Positions 8,828-17,541 of a stretch of DNA of 36,509 bases are shown here, piece after piece. Source of the DNA: Dysgonomonas sp. UBA5412 (GTDB taxonomy: Bacteria > Bacteroidota > Bacteroidia > Bacteroidales > Dysgonomonadaceae). Numbering within the stretch: the stretch's first letter is position 1; each line of letters opens with the position of its first letter. Both the position numbers and the translations under genes were made by a program. A model generated the notes under the pieces. That model was not told the origin of the DNA. It worked only from the letters and a program-made list of their open reading frames with translations, and searched no databases. The stretch covers positions 2,467 through 38,975 of the forward strand of contig DHNQ01000022.1 in assembly GCA_002409595.1 (NCBI GenBank), read 5' to 3'.

Positions 8828-9205
8828 ATGAAAAAAGTTATAGTATCAAGCAAAGCCCCTGAGGCAATAGGACCATACAGTCAGGCAATAGAAGTAAATG
8901 GTATGATTTTCGTATCCGGTCAGTTGCCAATTGATCCGGCAACAGGAGACTTCCCTAGTGAAGATATCAAAGAGCAAACAGCACAATCTTTCGAAAATAT
9001 AAAAGCTATTCTTGCTGAAGCAGGATTGACTACCGACAATATTGTAAAGACAACTGTTTTGCTGAATGATATAGCAAATTTTGCAGGAATGAATGAAGTG
9101 TATGCCACTCAGTTTACCGGTACATTTCCCGCTAGATCGGCTTTCGCCGTAAAAGATCTGCCTAAAGGAGCATTGGTAGAAATAGAAGTTATTGCAGCCA
9201 GATAA
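8828..9205 (+). CDS. ridA: RidA family enamine/imine deaminase
   Basis: A 125-residue RidA/YjgF/UK114 protein. RidA hydrolyses reactive 2-aminoacrylate enamines/imines to 2-ketoacids, protecting PLP enzymes. The family signature near the C-terminus, PARSAFAVKDLPKGALVEIE, includes the conserved arginine (R103) that binds the substrate carboxylate, and the N-terminal AIGPYSQAIEVNGMIFVSGQ motif is canonical. The length is typical and the subunit should form trimers in the cytosol. It follows rlmB closely and is probably co-transcribed. Confidence 0.95.
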   Translation: MKKVIVSSKAPEAIGPYSQAIEVNGMIFVSGQLPIDPATGDFPSEDIKEQTAQSFENIKAILAEAGLTTDNIVKTTVLLNDIANFAGMNEVYATQFTGTFPARSAFAVKDLPKGALVEIEVIAAR

Positions 9206-9281
9206 ATTTGTGTCATAAAAAAGATTTAAAATAAAATATACTTTTGATTATTGCGTTTCTCTTTAGAAGAAACTCAGGAAC

Positions 9282-10325
9282 ATGATTGTTGATGAAAAAT
9301 ATATGCGCCGCTGCCTACAATTGGCACAAAATGGGAAAGGATTCGTTAGTCCTAACCCTATGGTTGGTGCAGTTATAGTACATGGTGGTAAAATTATAGG
9401 AGAAGGTTACCATCGTATATATGGAAAACCTCATGCTGAGGTTAATGCCATAAATAGTGTCAAAGATAAAGCTCTGTTAAAAGAATCTACAATTTATGTT
9501 TCACTGGAACCCTGTTCTCATTATGGAAAAACACCTCCTTGTGCACAATTAATTATAGACAGTGGTATTCCTAGAGTCGTGGTTGCATGTCTCGATCCTT
9601 ATCCTGCTGTTTCGGGCAGAGGCGTGAAAATGTTGCAAAATGCAGGAGTTGAGGTGACCTTAGGTGTCTTGGAGAAAGAAGCGTTGGAGCTCAATAAAGA
9701 GTTTTTTACGGTTCAATCAAAAAAACGTCCATATATTTATCTGAAATGGGCACAGACTCAAGATGGCTTTATTGATATAGCCAGAGACGAGAATCTGATA
9801 CCTCAGCCTACACCGATTTCCAATGAATTCACAAAAATGCTTGTTCATAAAGAGCGATCTGAAGTTTCTGCAATTATGATTGGTACTAATACTGCAATAA
9901 AGGACAATCCGTCTCTTACAACTCGATTGTGGTATGGGAAAAATCCTATAAGAATCGTTCTTGACAGAAAAGGCAGAATACCTACGGATTATACTCTTTT
10001 TGATGGAAAGGTGGAGACAATTATATTTACTGAGGATCTCAAAGATTCGTCTTCCGAGAATGTCATTTATCATCAGGCGCGATTTGATGAACATCTTCTT
10101 GAAAATATTCTGTCTTTCTTACAGACCCGTCAAATTAGTTCTGTTTTGGTAGAAGGAGGTCGGGAGCTATTGCAAAGTTTTATAGATAAAAGCTTATGGG
10201 ATGAGGCATTTGTTGAAACCTCCAATGTTAACTTTAAAGTAGGAATTAAGGCTCCGAATATTAACGGAAAAATATTAAAAAAGGGATATTGGAGAACGTC
10301 AGAAGTCGTTCATTTAAGGTTTTGA
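9282..10325 (+). CDS. ribD: Riboflavin biosynthesis bifunctional deaminase/reductase RibD
   Basis: A 347-residue fusion carrying out two successive steps of riboflavin synthesis: deamination of the pyrimidine intermediate, then NADPH-dependent side-chain reduction. The deaminase domain (1-145) shows the zinc and catalytic set H51-A-E53, C78 and C87 (SLEPCSHYGKTPPC) and PNPMVGAVIV. The reductase domain (about 150-347) has RPYIYLKWAQTQDG, MIGTNTAIKDNPSLTTR and VEGGRELLQSF. A 76-nt gap separates it from ridA; I found no FMN riboswitch-like structure in that short leader. Confidence 0.95.
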   Translation: MIVDEKYMRRCLQLAQNGKGFVSPNPMVGAVIVHGGKIIGEGYHRIYGKPHAEVNAINSVKDKALLKESTIYVSLEPCSHYGKTPPCAQLIIDSGIPRVVVACLDPYPAVSGRGVKMLQNAGVEVTLGVLEKEALELNKEFFTVQSKKRPYIYLKWAQTQDGFIDIARDENLIPQPTPISNEFTKMLVHKERSEVSAIMIGTNTAIKDNPSLTTRLWYGKNPIRIVLDRKGRIPTDYTLFDGKVETIIFTEDLKDSSSENVIYHQARFDEHLLENILSFLQTRQISSVLVEGGRELLQSFIDKSLWDEAFVETSNVNFKVGIKAPNINGKILKKGYWRTSEVVHLRF

Positions 10326-10354
10326 GTTAAGTATAAAATATTATAAATATTAGA

Positions 10355-10391
10355 TTTATTGACGTGTAAGCCGAAATTCTTTCTATTTTTG
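10355..10391 (+). promoter_or_regulatory. Promoter of the DUF6242 gene
   Basis: A TATTTTTG at 10384-10391 fits the -7 consensus TAnnTTTG. TTTATTG at 10355-10361 gives a -33-like element 22 nt upstream, slightly wider than usual. It lies 32 nt ahead of the DUF6242 start and would separate the envelope cluster from the preceding operon. Confidence 0.5.
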
Positions 10392-10423
10392 CACATTGAT
10401 ATTGAATTAATCTGTTTAAACTA

Positions 10424-11791
10424 ATGAAATTGAAGCAAATTACTAAGTTGCTATTCGCCATTTTTATAGCCTACACTTTAGGGTCGTGTAACTCTGATTC
10501 TACCGAATATACAGTTTCAGGAGCATCGAAGGATGCTCAGATTTATAGATTTAAACTGTCGGCCATAGCTTATACCAAACAAGATAGCCTAAGTTATCCT
10601 GTATTGGCAAAGACGCTGTTTTCAATAGATCAATTCAAGCAATCTATATATAATGTAGACTCTTTGCCATACAAGACAAGCCTGAGAAAAGTATACGCCA
10701 GTATATCATTTGGTTCGTCGAGTCCAAGTAAACTGCAAATAATATATCCTGATAGTGTATCAGTCTGGAATGGAAGTGATTCCATAGATTTCTCCAGAGT
10801 ACCCAAGATTAAAGTAACTGCAGCTGATGGTACAACATCGATCGAGTATTCGGTAGATGTACGTATCCATAAAGTTGATCCGGATACTTTGATGTGGACT
10901 AAAATGACAAATTTGGAGCAACCGGCTAGCATTACAGGAAAACAAAGAACTCTTCTGATTGACAATACGTTCTATACTTTTTCAATAGATAGTGATAATA
11001 AACTCTATCTGTATAAAGCGGATAAGTCAACAGCCTACCAACCTAAGCAAGCTGTAAACGGATTGAGTGGAAATAAAATAAAATTGGAGAGTATAACTTT
11101 CTTTAACAATAGTTTTTATGCCGTAGATTCTGACAGTAAGGCTTATGTATCGGATAAACAGGGTATTACTTGGAAGGAAAAGAATACGAATATCGTGAAT
11201 ATAATAGGTATATTACCCTCTTCTTCCGAAGAAAAAGATATGCTTTTAGTATTAGCCCAAAAAGATAATAAAACCTATTTGGCAAGAACTTCCAATTTAG
11301 ATAAAGATAAGCTGATATATGAAAGTAGTGCTATTAGCGAAAATTTCCCAGTATCAGGGTTTTCTTCTGTTACGAACTATAACCGAAGTAGTCTGAACTA
11401 TGCAATACTAGCAATCTCTGGAGGGAAAACTCAATCAGGAGCGGCGACTAATCTTACATGGTCTTTCCAATTGGATGGGGACGCACTGCGTATTATTCCA
11501 AATCAGTCACATTCTGTATTTAATGGACAAAACGGTGTTGTTACATTCTTATACGATAGCTATCTGTACGCCTTGGTAAACAATAAGTTTTACAAATCGG
11601 CAAGTTATGGAGCGAAATGGTCTTTGGCTCCAAATAAAGAAATATTGGACACTAATATACCTAAAGCCTCTAAACAATCGGTTATAGTTGATACCGATAA
11701 CTATATCTGGATATTCGGCGGAATAAAGGATGCTGATGGGGCTTCAGTGCAAGATGTATGGAGAGGACGTATAAATAGACTGAATCCTTAA
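10424..11791 (+). CDS. DUF6242 family lipoprotein
   Basis: A 455-residue lipoprotein (hydrophobic residues 8-20, lipobox LGSC) that I assign to DUF6242 of Bacteroidales. The N-terminal part (about 30-150) looks like an Ig-like domain with the pattern FSIDQFKQSIYNVDSLPY. The rest (about 160-455) resembles a beta-propeller of Kelch/BNR-like blades, for example FNNSFYAVDSDSKAYVSDKQ, YLYALVNNKFYKSASYG and YIWIFGGIKDADG. No catalytic motif is visible. The function is unknown; the position directly before an outer-membrane protein, uppS and bamA suggests an envelope role, which is inference. Confidence 0.8.
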   Translation: MKLKQITKLLFAIFIAYTLGSCNSDSTEYTVSGASKDAQIYRFKLSAIAYTKQDSLSYPVLAKTLFSIDQFKQSIYNVDSLPYKTSLRKVYASISFGSSSPSKLQIIYPDSVSVWNGSDSIDFSRVPKIKVTAADGTTSIEYSVDVRIHKVDPDTLMWTKMTNLEQPASITGKQRTLLIDNTFYTFSIDSDNKLYLYKADKSTAYQPKQAVNGLSGNKIKLESITFFNNSFYAVDSDSKAYVSDKQGITWKEKNTNIVNIIGILPSSSEEKDMLLVLAQKDNKTYLARTSNLDKDKLIYESSAISENFPVSGFSSVTNYNRSSLNYAILAISGGKTQSGAATNLTWSFQLDGDALRIIPNQSHSVFNGQNGVVTFLYDSYLYALVNNKFYKSASYGAKWSLAPNKEILDTNIPKASKQSVIVDTDNYIWIFGGIKDADGASVQDVWRGRINRLNP

Positions 11792-11865
11792 AGGTTAATT
11801 TAGTTTATGCAGAATAACCTCTTAATTTTTGCGTTAGATAGAATAGACACAGATTGAAATATTGA

Positions 11866-12573
11866 ATGAGTAAAAGAACAACTATATTTACGACTTTGCT
11901 TTTTTTATTTTCAGTCTCATCATTTATCGAACTCAAGGCACAGGATGATTATAAATATGAGATTGGAGGGATGGCCGGGACTTCCTTTTATATGGGGGAT
12001 GCCAATAAAACGAAATTATATCAAAGGCCGGGACTTTCAGCCGGAGTTGTATTCAGATATAATGTGGATTTGAGATGGTCAGTGAAGAGTAATTTTGTTG
12101 TAGGAAAAGTATCCGGTGATACTCAATCTTCGGGAAATAAATTTCCGTACGATCAACAATCATCTTTCAGCCGTATGTTTTATGAATTAGGAAGCCAGAT
12201 AGAATTTAATTTCTTTAATTATAGTGATAAATTTGGCTATCTGGGAGCAAAACGATTTTCACCTTATATTTTTACCGGAGTTGGTGTAACTTTGGGATCG
12301 GGAGAAAAAACATTCATGGATGTTAATATCCCTTTAGGTGTAGGTGTTAAATATAAAATAAGGGATAGATTAAATCTGGGTTTTGAATTTTCTTTCCGAA
12401 AACTGTTTAGCGACTCTTTTGATGTAACTAAAAAAGATCAGAAATTTGACTTAGATGAGCCTTACAAGATAAAGGGGAGCATATTTAAGAATAACGATTG
12501 GTATTCCCTTACTATGATAACCCTTACTTGGGATTTTGGCGCAAGGGTCTGTCCTTGTTTAAATATTGATTAA
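11866..12573 (+). CDS. DUF6089 family outer-membrane beta-barrel protein
   Basis: A 235-residue protein with a signal peptide (hydrophobic 8-19, cleavage after ELKA-Q). The body alternates amphipathic strands typical of a small barrel, including YEIGGMAGTSFYMGD, PYIFTGVGVTLGSGE and LGVGVKYKIRDRLNLGFEFS. The C-terminal WDFGARVCPCLNID carries a closely spaced CPC pair. The pattern fits DUF6089, a Bacteroidales family regularly found beside uppS and bamA. The role is unknown. It is 74 nt after the DUF6242 gene and 18 nt before uppS. Confidence 0.82.
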   Translation: MSKRTTIFTTLLFLFSVSSFIELKAQDDYKYEIGGMAGTSFYMGDANKTKLYQRPGLSAGVVFRYNVDLRWSVKSNFVVGKVSGDTQSSGNKFPYDQQSSFSRMFYELGSQIEFNFFNYSDKFGYLGAKRFSPYIFTGVGVTLGSGEKTFMDVNIPLGVGVKYKIRDRLNLGFEFSFRKLFSDSFDVTKKDQKFDLDEPYKIKGSIFKNNDWYSLTMITLTWDFGARVCPCLNID

Positions 12574-12591
12574 TTAAAATAAAATATATTG

Positions 12592-13341
12592 ATGTCATAC
12601 ATTGACCAAATAGATAAAGAACGTGTACCAAAACATATTGCAGTCATTATGGACGGTAACGGGAGGTGGGCTAAGCGTCGAGACCTGGATCGGTCGTTTG
12701 GTCACAGAGAAGGAATTTCTGCTGTACGTCGGGCTATAGAGGCAGCATCAAAAATTGGCATTGATTATCTTACCCTTTATACATTCTCGACGGAGAATTG
12801 GAAACGTCCCGAGGAGGAAGTAAAAGCCCTGATGTCTCTTATGATACAAGCTGTAGCAAACGAAACTCCTGACCTTGTAAAGAACAATGTACGCATCAAA
12901 GTAATTGGAGATATAGACCGTCTGCCATCTGATACAAAGAAGGCTTTAGATTTATGCCTCGAAACAACAGCCGCTTGTACTGGAACAACAGCTGTTTTAG
13001 CATTAAGTTATTCGTCTAAATGGGAATTGACAAATGCTATGAAGAATATAGTTCGTGATGTGCAACAAGGTAAAATAGACGAAAATGCAGTGACGGAAGA
13101 CCTCATTAGTTCATATCTCACAACTAAAGGTATTCCCGATCCCGATATTTTAATAAGAACCGGAGGAGAGTTGAGAATCAGTAATTTTTTGCTTTGGCAG
13201 ATTGCTTACTCAGAGCTATATTTTTCCGAAGAACTTTGGCCTGACTTTAACGAAGATTCTTTATATAAGGCGGTCGTAGATTATCAGACTAGAGAAAGAC
13301 GTTTTGGAAAGACGAGTGAACAGGTTTCTGCTAAACCTTGA
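12592..13341 (+). CDS. uppS: Isoprenyl transferase (undecaprenyl diphosphate synthase)
   Basis: A 249-residue cis-prenyltransferase that condenses isopentenyl diphosphate units onto farnesyl diphosphate to make the C55 lipid carrier for peptidoglycan and surface glycans. Signature HIAVIMDGNGRWAKRR carries catalytic D21. Further family motifs are GHREGISAVRRAIEAASKIG, LTLYTFSTENWKRP and DILIRTGGELRISNFLLWQ. The ATG at 12592 is preferred; an in-frame TTG at 12589 is an artefact candidate. It is 66 nt upstream of bamA, so the lipid carrier and outer-membrane assembly genes lie together. Confidence 0.96.
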   Translation: MSYIDQIDKERVPKHIAVIMDGNGRWAKRRDLDRSFGHREGISAVRRAIEAASKIGIDYLTLYTFSTENWKRPEEEVKALMSLMIQAVANETPDLVKNNVRIKVIGDIDRLPSDTKKALDLCLETTAACTGTTAVLALSYSSKWELTNAMKNIVRDVQQGKIDENAVTEDLISSYLTTKGIPDPDILIRTGGELRISNFLLWQIAYSELYFSEELWPDFNEDSLYKAVVDYQTRERRFGKTSEQVSAKP

Positions 13342-13406
13342 GTTCTCAAACAAAACGGGAAATATAAAAAAGATTCAGATATTAGAAAGTAACCACTTGT
13401 AAAAAT

Positions 13407-16082
13407 ATGTTCAAAAAAGGACCAATTATCTTATTTATTATTCTGTGTGCTGCATCTATTGAGCCAAAAGCTCAGAATTCGGACAGTACAGAAATAAAGA
13501 ATATCAACAGATCTCTTCAAGGGAATGTTGACAGTCTCCCTGTCATATCATACGATAACAGCAAGGTCTATGAAATTGCTGACTTAAAGCTTTCCGGGAC
13601 TGTAAACCCAATGTATGAAGATTTCACATTATTTGGATTTGCCGAACTGCAAGTTGGAGATAAGATAGAGATTCCCGGAGTAGAAATAACAAATGCAGTA
13701 AAGCGTTTTTGGAGACAAGGCTTATTTTCTGATGTAAAGATACTTGCAACAAAAATAGAGGATAATAAAATTTGGCTTGAAATCAATCTTAAAGAACGAC
13801 CTCGTATTTCGGATATTACTTATTCCGGAGTTAAAAAAGGCGAACGTCAGGATATAGAGGCAAAAATTGGGATGGTTAAGAATCTACAAATAACTCCCAA
13901 TCAGATGGACAGAGCCAAAACAATCATAAAGAAATACTTTGATGAAAAAGGGTTCAATAAGGCTGAAATAACATTGACTGAAAGTCCTGATATATCAAAA
14001 GAAAATCATGTTTTCTTAAATATAAATGTAGTAAAGAAAAATAAGACGAAAGTTAATAAGATAGAGATAGAAGGAAATGAGCAGATTAATGCTCGTACGC
14101 TGGAAAAAGCGATGAAGAAGACTCGCCATAAAAGCAATTTCCGCTCTTGGCTTGCAAACTTCCTGCGTTCCACAAAATATGTACCGGAAAGCTATCAAGA
14201 GGATAAAGAAAATTTGATCTCAAAATATAATGAGCTCGGATATAGAGATGCCGTTATAAAATTTGACACTGTATATACTGATGCAGAAAAGCCGGATAAA
14301 GTAAATATCAAGATTAAGGTAGATGAAGGAGAGCGATATTTTCTTAAAGATATTAAATGGGTAGGAAATACGGTATATCCAACATGGCAATTACAACAAT
14401 TGCTGAATATGAAACCGGGAGATGTCTACAATCAGAAGAAACTGACCGAACGCTTGTCGATAGATGAAGATGGTGTAATGAATGCCTTCTATCAAAATCA
14501 TGGTTATATATTTTCTAATGCAGATCCGGTAGAGGTTAATATCAATAACGATTCTATTGATTTGGAAATAAGAATAATGGAAGGACCGCAGGCTTCTATT
14601 CGAAGAGTTGCTATTGCAGGTAATGACAGAGTTTATGAAGACGTAGTACGTCGTGAATTAAGAATAAAACCGGGAGCACTTTATAGCCGCGATGACATTG
14701 TTCGCTCCCTTCGAGAAATTGCTCAAACCGGACACTTCGATCCGGAGAATCTTCATCCTGATGTTGTACCAGATCCCGAATCTGGAACAGTGGATGTAAA
14801 TTTGGGTCTTGTATCTAAAGCTAATGACCAGGTTGAATTCTCGGCAGGATGGGGACAAACCGGTATAATTGGAAAATTAAGTTTGAAATTCTCAAACTTT
14901 TCTATAAAGAATCTACTAAACCCCAAATCTTATAAAGGTATAATTCCTCAGGGCGAAGGGCAGACTTTGACATTGAGTGCACAGACAAATGCAAAATTCT
15001 ATCAGTCATACTCTGTTTCTTTTATGGATCCATGGTTTGGAGGAAAGCGACCTAATTCATTATCAGTTGGGGCTTATTATTCAAGACAAACTGACATCAA
15101 TAGCCGTTATATAAATAATAATTATGGAGGTTACGGCTACGGATATGGTTATGGCTACGGATATGGAAGTGGGAATTATGGAAATAGCTATAGTGATTAT
15201 AGTTTTGCTTCCGATCCTAATAAGTCAATCCAAATGCTTGGGGCTTCGATTGGATATGGAAAACGCCTAAGTTGGCCGGACGATTATTTCTACGCACAGG
15301 CAGAGCTTTCATATCAATTGTATAGTATGAAAGACTGGGATTATTTCATCGTAAGAAATGGTAATTCAAATAACTTAAGTTTAAATTTATCCTTAACCAG
15401 ACGCTCTATCGACAATCCTGTATATACACGTAGAGGAACTGATATATCATTAAGCTTGCAAATCACACCTCCTTATTCAGTATTTGATGGAAAAGATTAT
15501 GCAAATATGAAAACCGATGAATATGGTTATGAGTCAGGAGAAAAATATAAATGGATAGAGTATCACAAATGGAAATTTAAAGCGAGAACATATACATCAT
15601 TATATGATACTAAAAAAACACCGGTATTAATGACTCGTGCTGAATACGGATTTGTAGGATATTTCAATAAGAATAAAAAATCTCCATTCGAAACGTTCTA
15701 TGTCGGGGGTGATGGTATGTCTGGATATTCAAGTACTTATGCAACAGAAACAATCGGGTTGCGTGGATATGAAAATGGATCATTAGGCTCTCAGGCTAGT
15801 GCATATTCTCGTCTTGCTTTAGAATTAAGATATCCTCTTATATTGGAACCTTCATCAACAATATATTTACTGACATTTGTTGAAGCAGGTAATGCCTGGA
15901 ATGATTTGAAGAAATTCAATCCGTTCGATCTAAAACGTTCGGCAGGTATCGGAGCACGTATTATGCTTCCAATGATTGGTTTGATGGGTATAGACTGGGC
16001 ATATGGATTTGATGCTCCAAATACATCAAGTACAGGAAAAAGCGGAAGCCAATTCCACTTTATAATTGGACAAGAATTCTAG
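13407..16082 (+). CDS. bamA: Outer-membrane protein assembly factor BamA
   Basis: An 891-residue Omp85 protein that inserts beta-barrel proteins into the outer membrane. After a signal peptide (1-22) come POTRA domains to about residue 470, seen as repeated units such as NKIEIEGNEQINARTLEKAM, WVGNTVYPTWQLQQLLNMKP and RVAIAGNDRVYEDVVRRELR. The 16-strand barrel (about 475-891) ends with FHFIIGQEF, the terminal aromatic signature. The conserved VGGDGMSGYSS and LRGYENG region matches the VRGY/LRGY loop of the family. A low-complexity (Tyr-Gly)6 stretch lies in an early barrel loop (about 576-587). Confidence 0.96.
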   Translation: MFKKGPIILFIILCAASIEPKAQNSDSTEIKNINRSLQGNVDSLPVISYDNSKVYEIADLKLSGTVNPMYEDFTLFGFAELQVGDKIEIPGVEITNAVKRFWRQGLFSDVKILATKIEDNKIWLEINLKERPRISDITYSGVKKGERQDIEAKIGMVKNLQITPNQMDRAKTIIKKYFDEKGFNKAEITLTESPDISKENHVFLNINVVKKNKTKVNKIEIEGNEQINARTLEKAMKKTRHKSNFRSWLANFLRSTKYVPESYQEDKENLISKYNELGYRDAVIKFDTVYTDAEKPDKVNIKIKVDEGERYFLKDIKWVGNTVYPTWQLQQLLNMKPGDVYNQKKLTERLSIDEDGVMNAFYQNHGYIFSNADPVEVNINNDSIDLEIRIMEGPQASIRRVAIAGNDRVYEDVVRRELRIKPGALYSRDDIVRSLREIAQTGHFDPENLHPDVVPDPESGTVDVNLGLVSKANDQVEFSAGWGQTGIIGKLSLKFSNFSIKNLLNPKSYKGIIPQGEGQTLTLSAQTNAKFYQSYSVSFMDPWFGGKRPNSLSVGAYYSRQTDINSRYINNNYGGYGYGYGYGYGYGSGNYGNSYSDYSFASDPNKSIQMLGASIGYGKRLSWPDDYFYAQAELSYQLYSMKDWDYFIVRNGNSNNLSLNLSLTRRSIDNPVYTRRGTDISLSLQITPPYSVFDGKDYANMKTDEYGYESGEKYKWIEYHKWKFKARTYTSLYDTKKTPVLMTRAEYGFVGYFNKNKKSPFETFYVGGDGMSGYSSTYATETIGLRGYENGSLGSQASAYSRLALELRYPLILEPSSTIYLLTFVEAGNAWNDLKKFNPFDLKRSAGIGARIMLPMIGLMGIDWAYGFDAPNTSSTGKSGSQFHFIIGQEF

Positions 16083-16127
16083 GCTTTAACATTATTTATA
16101 TAAGCAAGAATAAACAAAAGGAATAAC

Positions 16128-16180
16128 AAAGTGTCTAACTATTATAATTAAGTCTCTTATGTGAGAGATGCTGACACTTT
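16128..16180 (+). promoter_or_regulatory. Nested stem-loop in the skp leader
   Basis: An 8-bp perfect inverted repeat (AAAGTGTC at 16128-16135, GACACTTT at 16173-16180) encloses a second hairpin (TCTCT at 16153-16157, AGAGA at 16164-16168, flanked by G-U pairs). No U-tract follows on the plus strand, so it is not a typical terminator. It lies between bamA and the first skp gene and could be an RNA processing or stability element, or an operator. Confidence 0.4.
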
Positions 16181-16201
16181 AAAAAACTAAAATGTACGAA
16201 T

Positions 16202-16717
16202 ATGAAAAAGATTATCTTATTATTTACATTGCTTATAGGTGTAGCAACAGGTAGCTATGCTCAGAAATTTGCATTGATAGACATGGACTATATCCTAAAA
16301 AATATAAGTAGTTATGAAACTGCTCAAGAACAGTTAGAAGTTGTGTCTAAAAAATGGCAGGGAGAAGTGGAGAAAGTTCAATTGGACGTGAAGAATCTTT
16401 ACAAGCAATATCAGTCTGATTTGGTGTTCCTTTCAGCAGAACAGAAAACCAAAAGAGAAAATGAGATCGTAGAGAAAGAGAAAAATTTACAAGAGCTCAA
16501 TAAAAAGTATTTTGGTCCTGAAGGTGAACTATTTAAACAAAGACAAGCCCTTGTGAAGCCTATTCAAGACGATATATATAATGCTGTGAAAGAAATATCA
16601 GAAACCAAAGGTTATCAATTAATATTAGATAGAGCTTCTGCAGAAAGTGTAATTTTTGCATCTCCGAGAATAGACATTAGTAATGAAGTACTTGCAAAAC
16701 TCGGATATTCAAAATAA
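16202..16717 (+). CDS. skp: Skp/OmpH family periplasmic chaperone (first copy)
   Basis: A 171-residue protein: signal peptide (1-20, ending SYAQ), then KFALIDMDYILKNISSYETA, the Skp opening strand and helix. A long charged coiled coil (about 40-120) forms the chaperone tentacles, and the C-terminal YNAVKEISETKGYQLILDRA closes the beta body. Skp trimers hold unfolded outer-membrane proteins on the way to BamA, which matches the gene directly upstream. It is 119 nt after bamA, a gap containing a stem-loop. Confidence 0.93.
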   Translation: MKKIILLFTLLIGVATGSYAQKFALIDMDYILKNISSYETAQEQLEVVSKKWQGEVEKVQLDVKNLYKQYQSDLVFLSAEQKTKRENEIVEKEKNLQELNKKYFGPEGELFKQRQALVKPIQDDIYNAVKEISETKGYQLILDRASAESVIFASPRIDISNEVLAKLGYSK

Positions 16718-16778
16718 TTATTTATATTTGTCTTATCAAAAAGAGAGAAATTAACCACTAAAAAAAGAACTTATAACT

Positions 16779-17279
16779 ATGTTGAAAAAGCTAATTCTAT
16801 TACTATTTGTAATAGCTCCAATTACAATCTTTGCTCAGGATAAAATTGCATATATTAATGCAGATGAGATATTTTCAAAGATGCCTGAGTTGAAGGAGGT
16901 AGAAACTAAACTCGCTTCGAAAAGTGAAACAATAAAGAAGAATAAAGACGCCATTGAAGCAGAATACAATGCCTTGGTTGATAAATTCTCAAAAGATACT
17001 ACTAACCTTACCGAGAGCGTGCTTATTGATAGACAAGCTCAACTAGAAAGCCTACAAAAAAGATATCAGGATTTCTTGCAAACAAGTCAAGCTGAATTTC
17101 AGAAAGAACAACAAACTCTCATTACTCCTATTCAACAAAAAATGAGACAAGCAATAAAGACTGTCGGTGACGAGAATCATTATACATATATTCTTGATGC
17201 TGCAACTTTATTACATGTTGGTTCTAATGCGATAGATGCTAATAAGTTAGTGAAAGCTAAGCTTGGTATTACAGACTGA
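16779..17279 (+). CDS. Skp/OmpH family periplasmic chaperone (second copy)
   Basis: A 166-residue paralogue of the preceding gene: signal peptide (hydrophobic 5-16, ending IFAQ), strand/helix KIAYINADEIFSKMPELKEV, coiled coil (about 40-115), then IKTVGDENHYTYILDAATLL. The two copies diverge clearly but share domain order, so they may handle different clients or form mixed trimers (inference). The gap to the first copy is 61 nt and includes TATATTTG at 16733-16740, a possible own promoter -7 element without an obvious -33 box. A strong terminator follows. Confidence 0.92.
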   Translation: MLKKLILLLFVIAPITIFAQDKIAYINADEIFSKMPELKEVETKLASKSETIKKNKDAIEAEYNALVDKFSKDTTNLTESVLIDRQAQLESLQKRYQDFLQTSQAEFQKEQQTLITPIQQKMRQAIKTVGDENHYTYILDAATLLHVGSNAIDANKLVKAKLGITD

Positions 17280-17305
17280 TTTTAGATTCGTCTAACAAGA
17301 TATAA

Positions 17306-17345
17306 ATGGGTTGTCTCCAATGTTGGAGACAACCCATCTTTTTAT
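17306..17345 (+). terminator. Terminator after the skp pair
   Basis: A perfect 15-bp stem (17306-17320 with 17323-17337; core GGGTTGTCTCCAA) with a 2-nt tip is followed by CTTTTTAT. It ends the bamA-skp transcript 27 nt after the last stop. The region 17280-17541 between the convergent units otherwise holds no gene. Confidence 0.85.
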
Positions 17346-17483
17346 GTCTTTATCTGTGTGTCATAAATCTATTTTGGTTGAGCCTGTATCGTCTTTTGTT
17401 AGTAAGGATTATCTTTTATCAAGTCTTAAGTTTAGTAATATAATGAATGTTGTAGCTTAGTCTTAAAGTATTGCTAGTAACTG

Positions 17484-17519
17484 AAAAGAGTGGTAACTGC
17501 CGGAGCAGTACCACTCTTT
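17484..17519 (-). terminator. Terminator at the end of the PUL (after the GH92 gene)
   Basis: AAAGAGTGGTA pairs with TACCACTCTTT and the stem continues through CTGC/GCAG to a CGGA loop, 15 bp with one bulged base. On the minus strand it follows the GH92 stop by 22 nt and runs into a T-rich tract. The stem could work in both directions. Confidence 0.75.
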
Positions 17520-17541
17520 AATCAGAGTCAGAAACAATTAA

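Noticed and set aside
9206..9281. Possible FMN riboswitch before ribD
   Set aside because: The gap is only 76 nt and shows none of the conserved RFN element segments.
9717..10094. 125-codon minus-strand open frame inside ribD
   Set aside because: Antisense to the conserved RibD reductase domain, with an unlikely composition and no neighbours on that strand.
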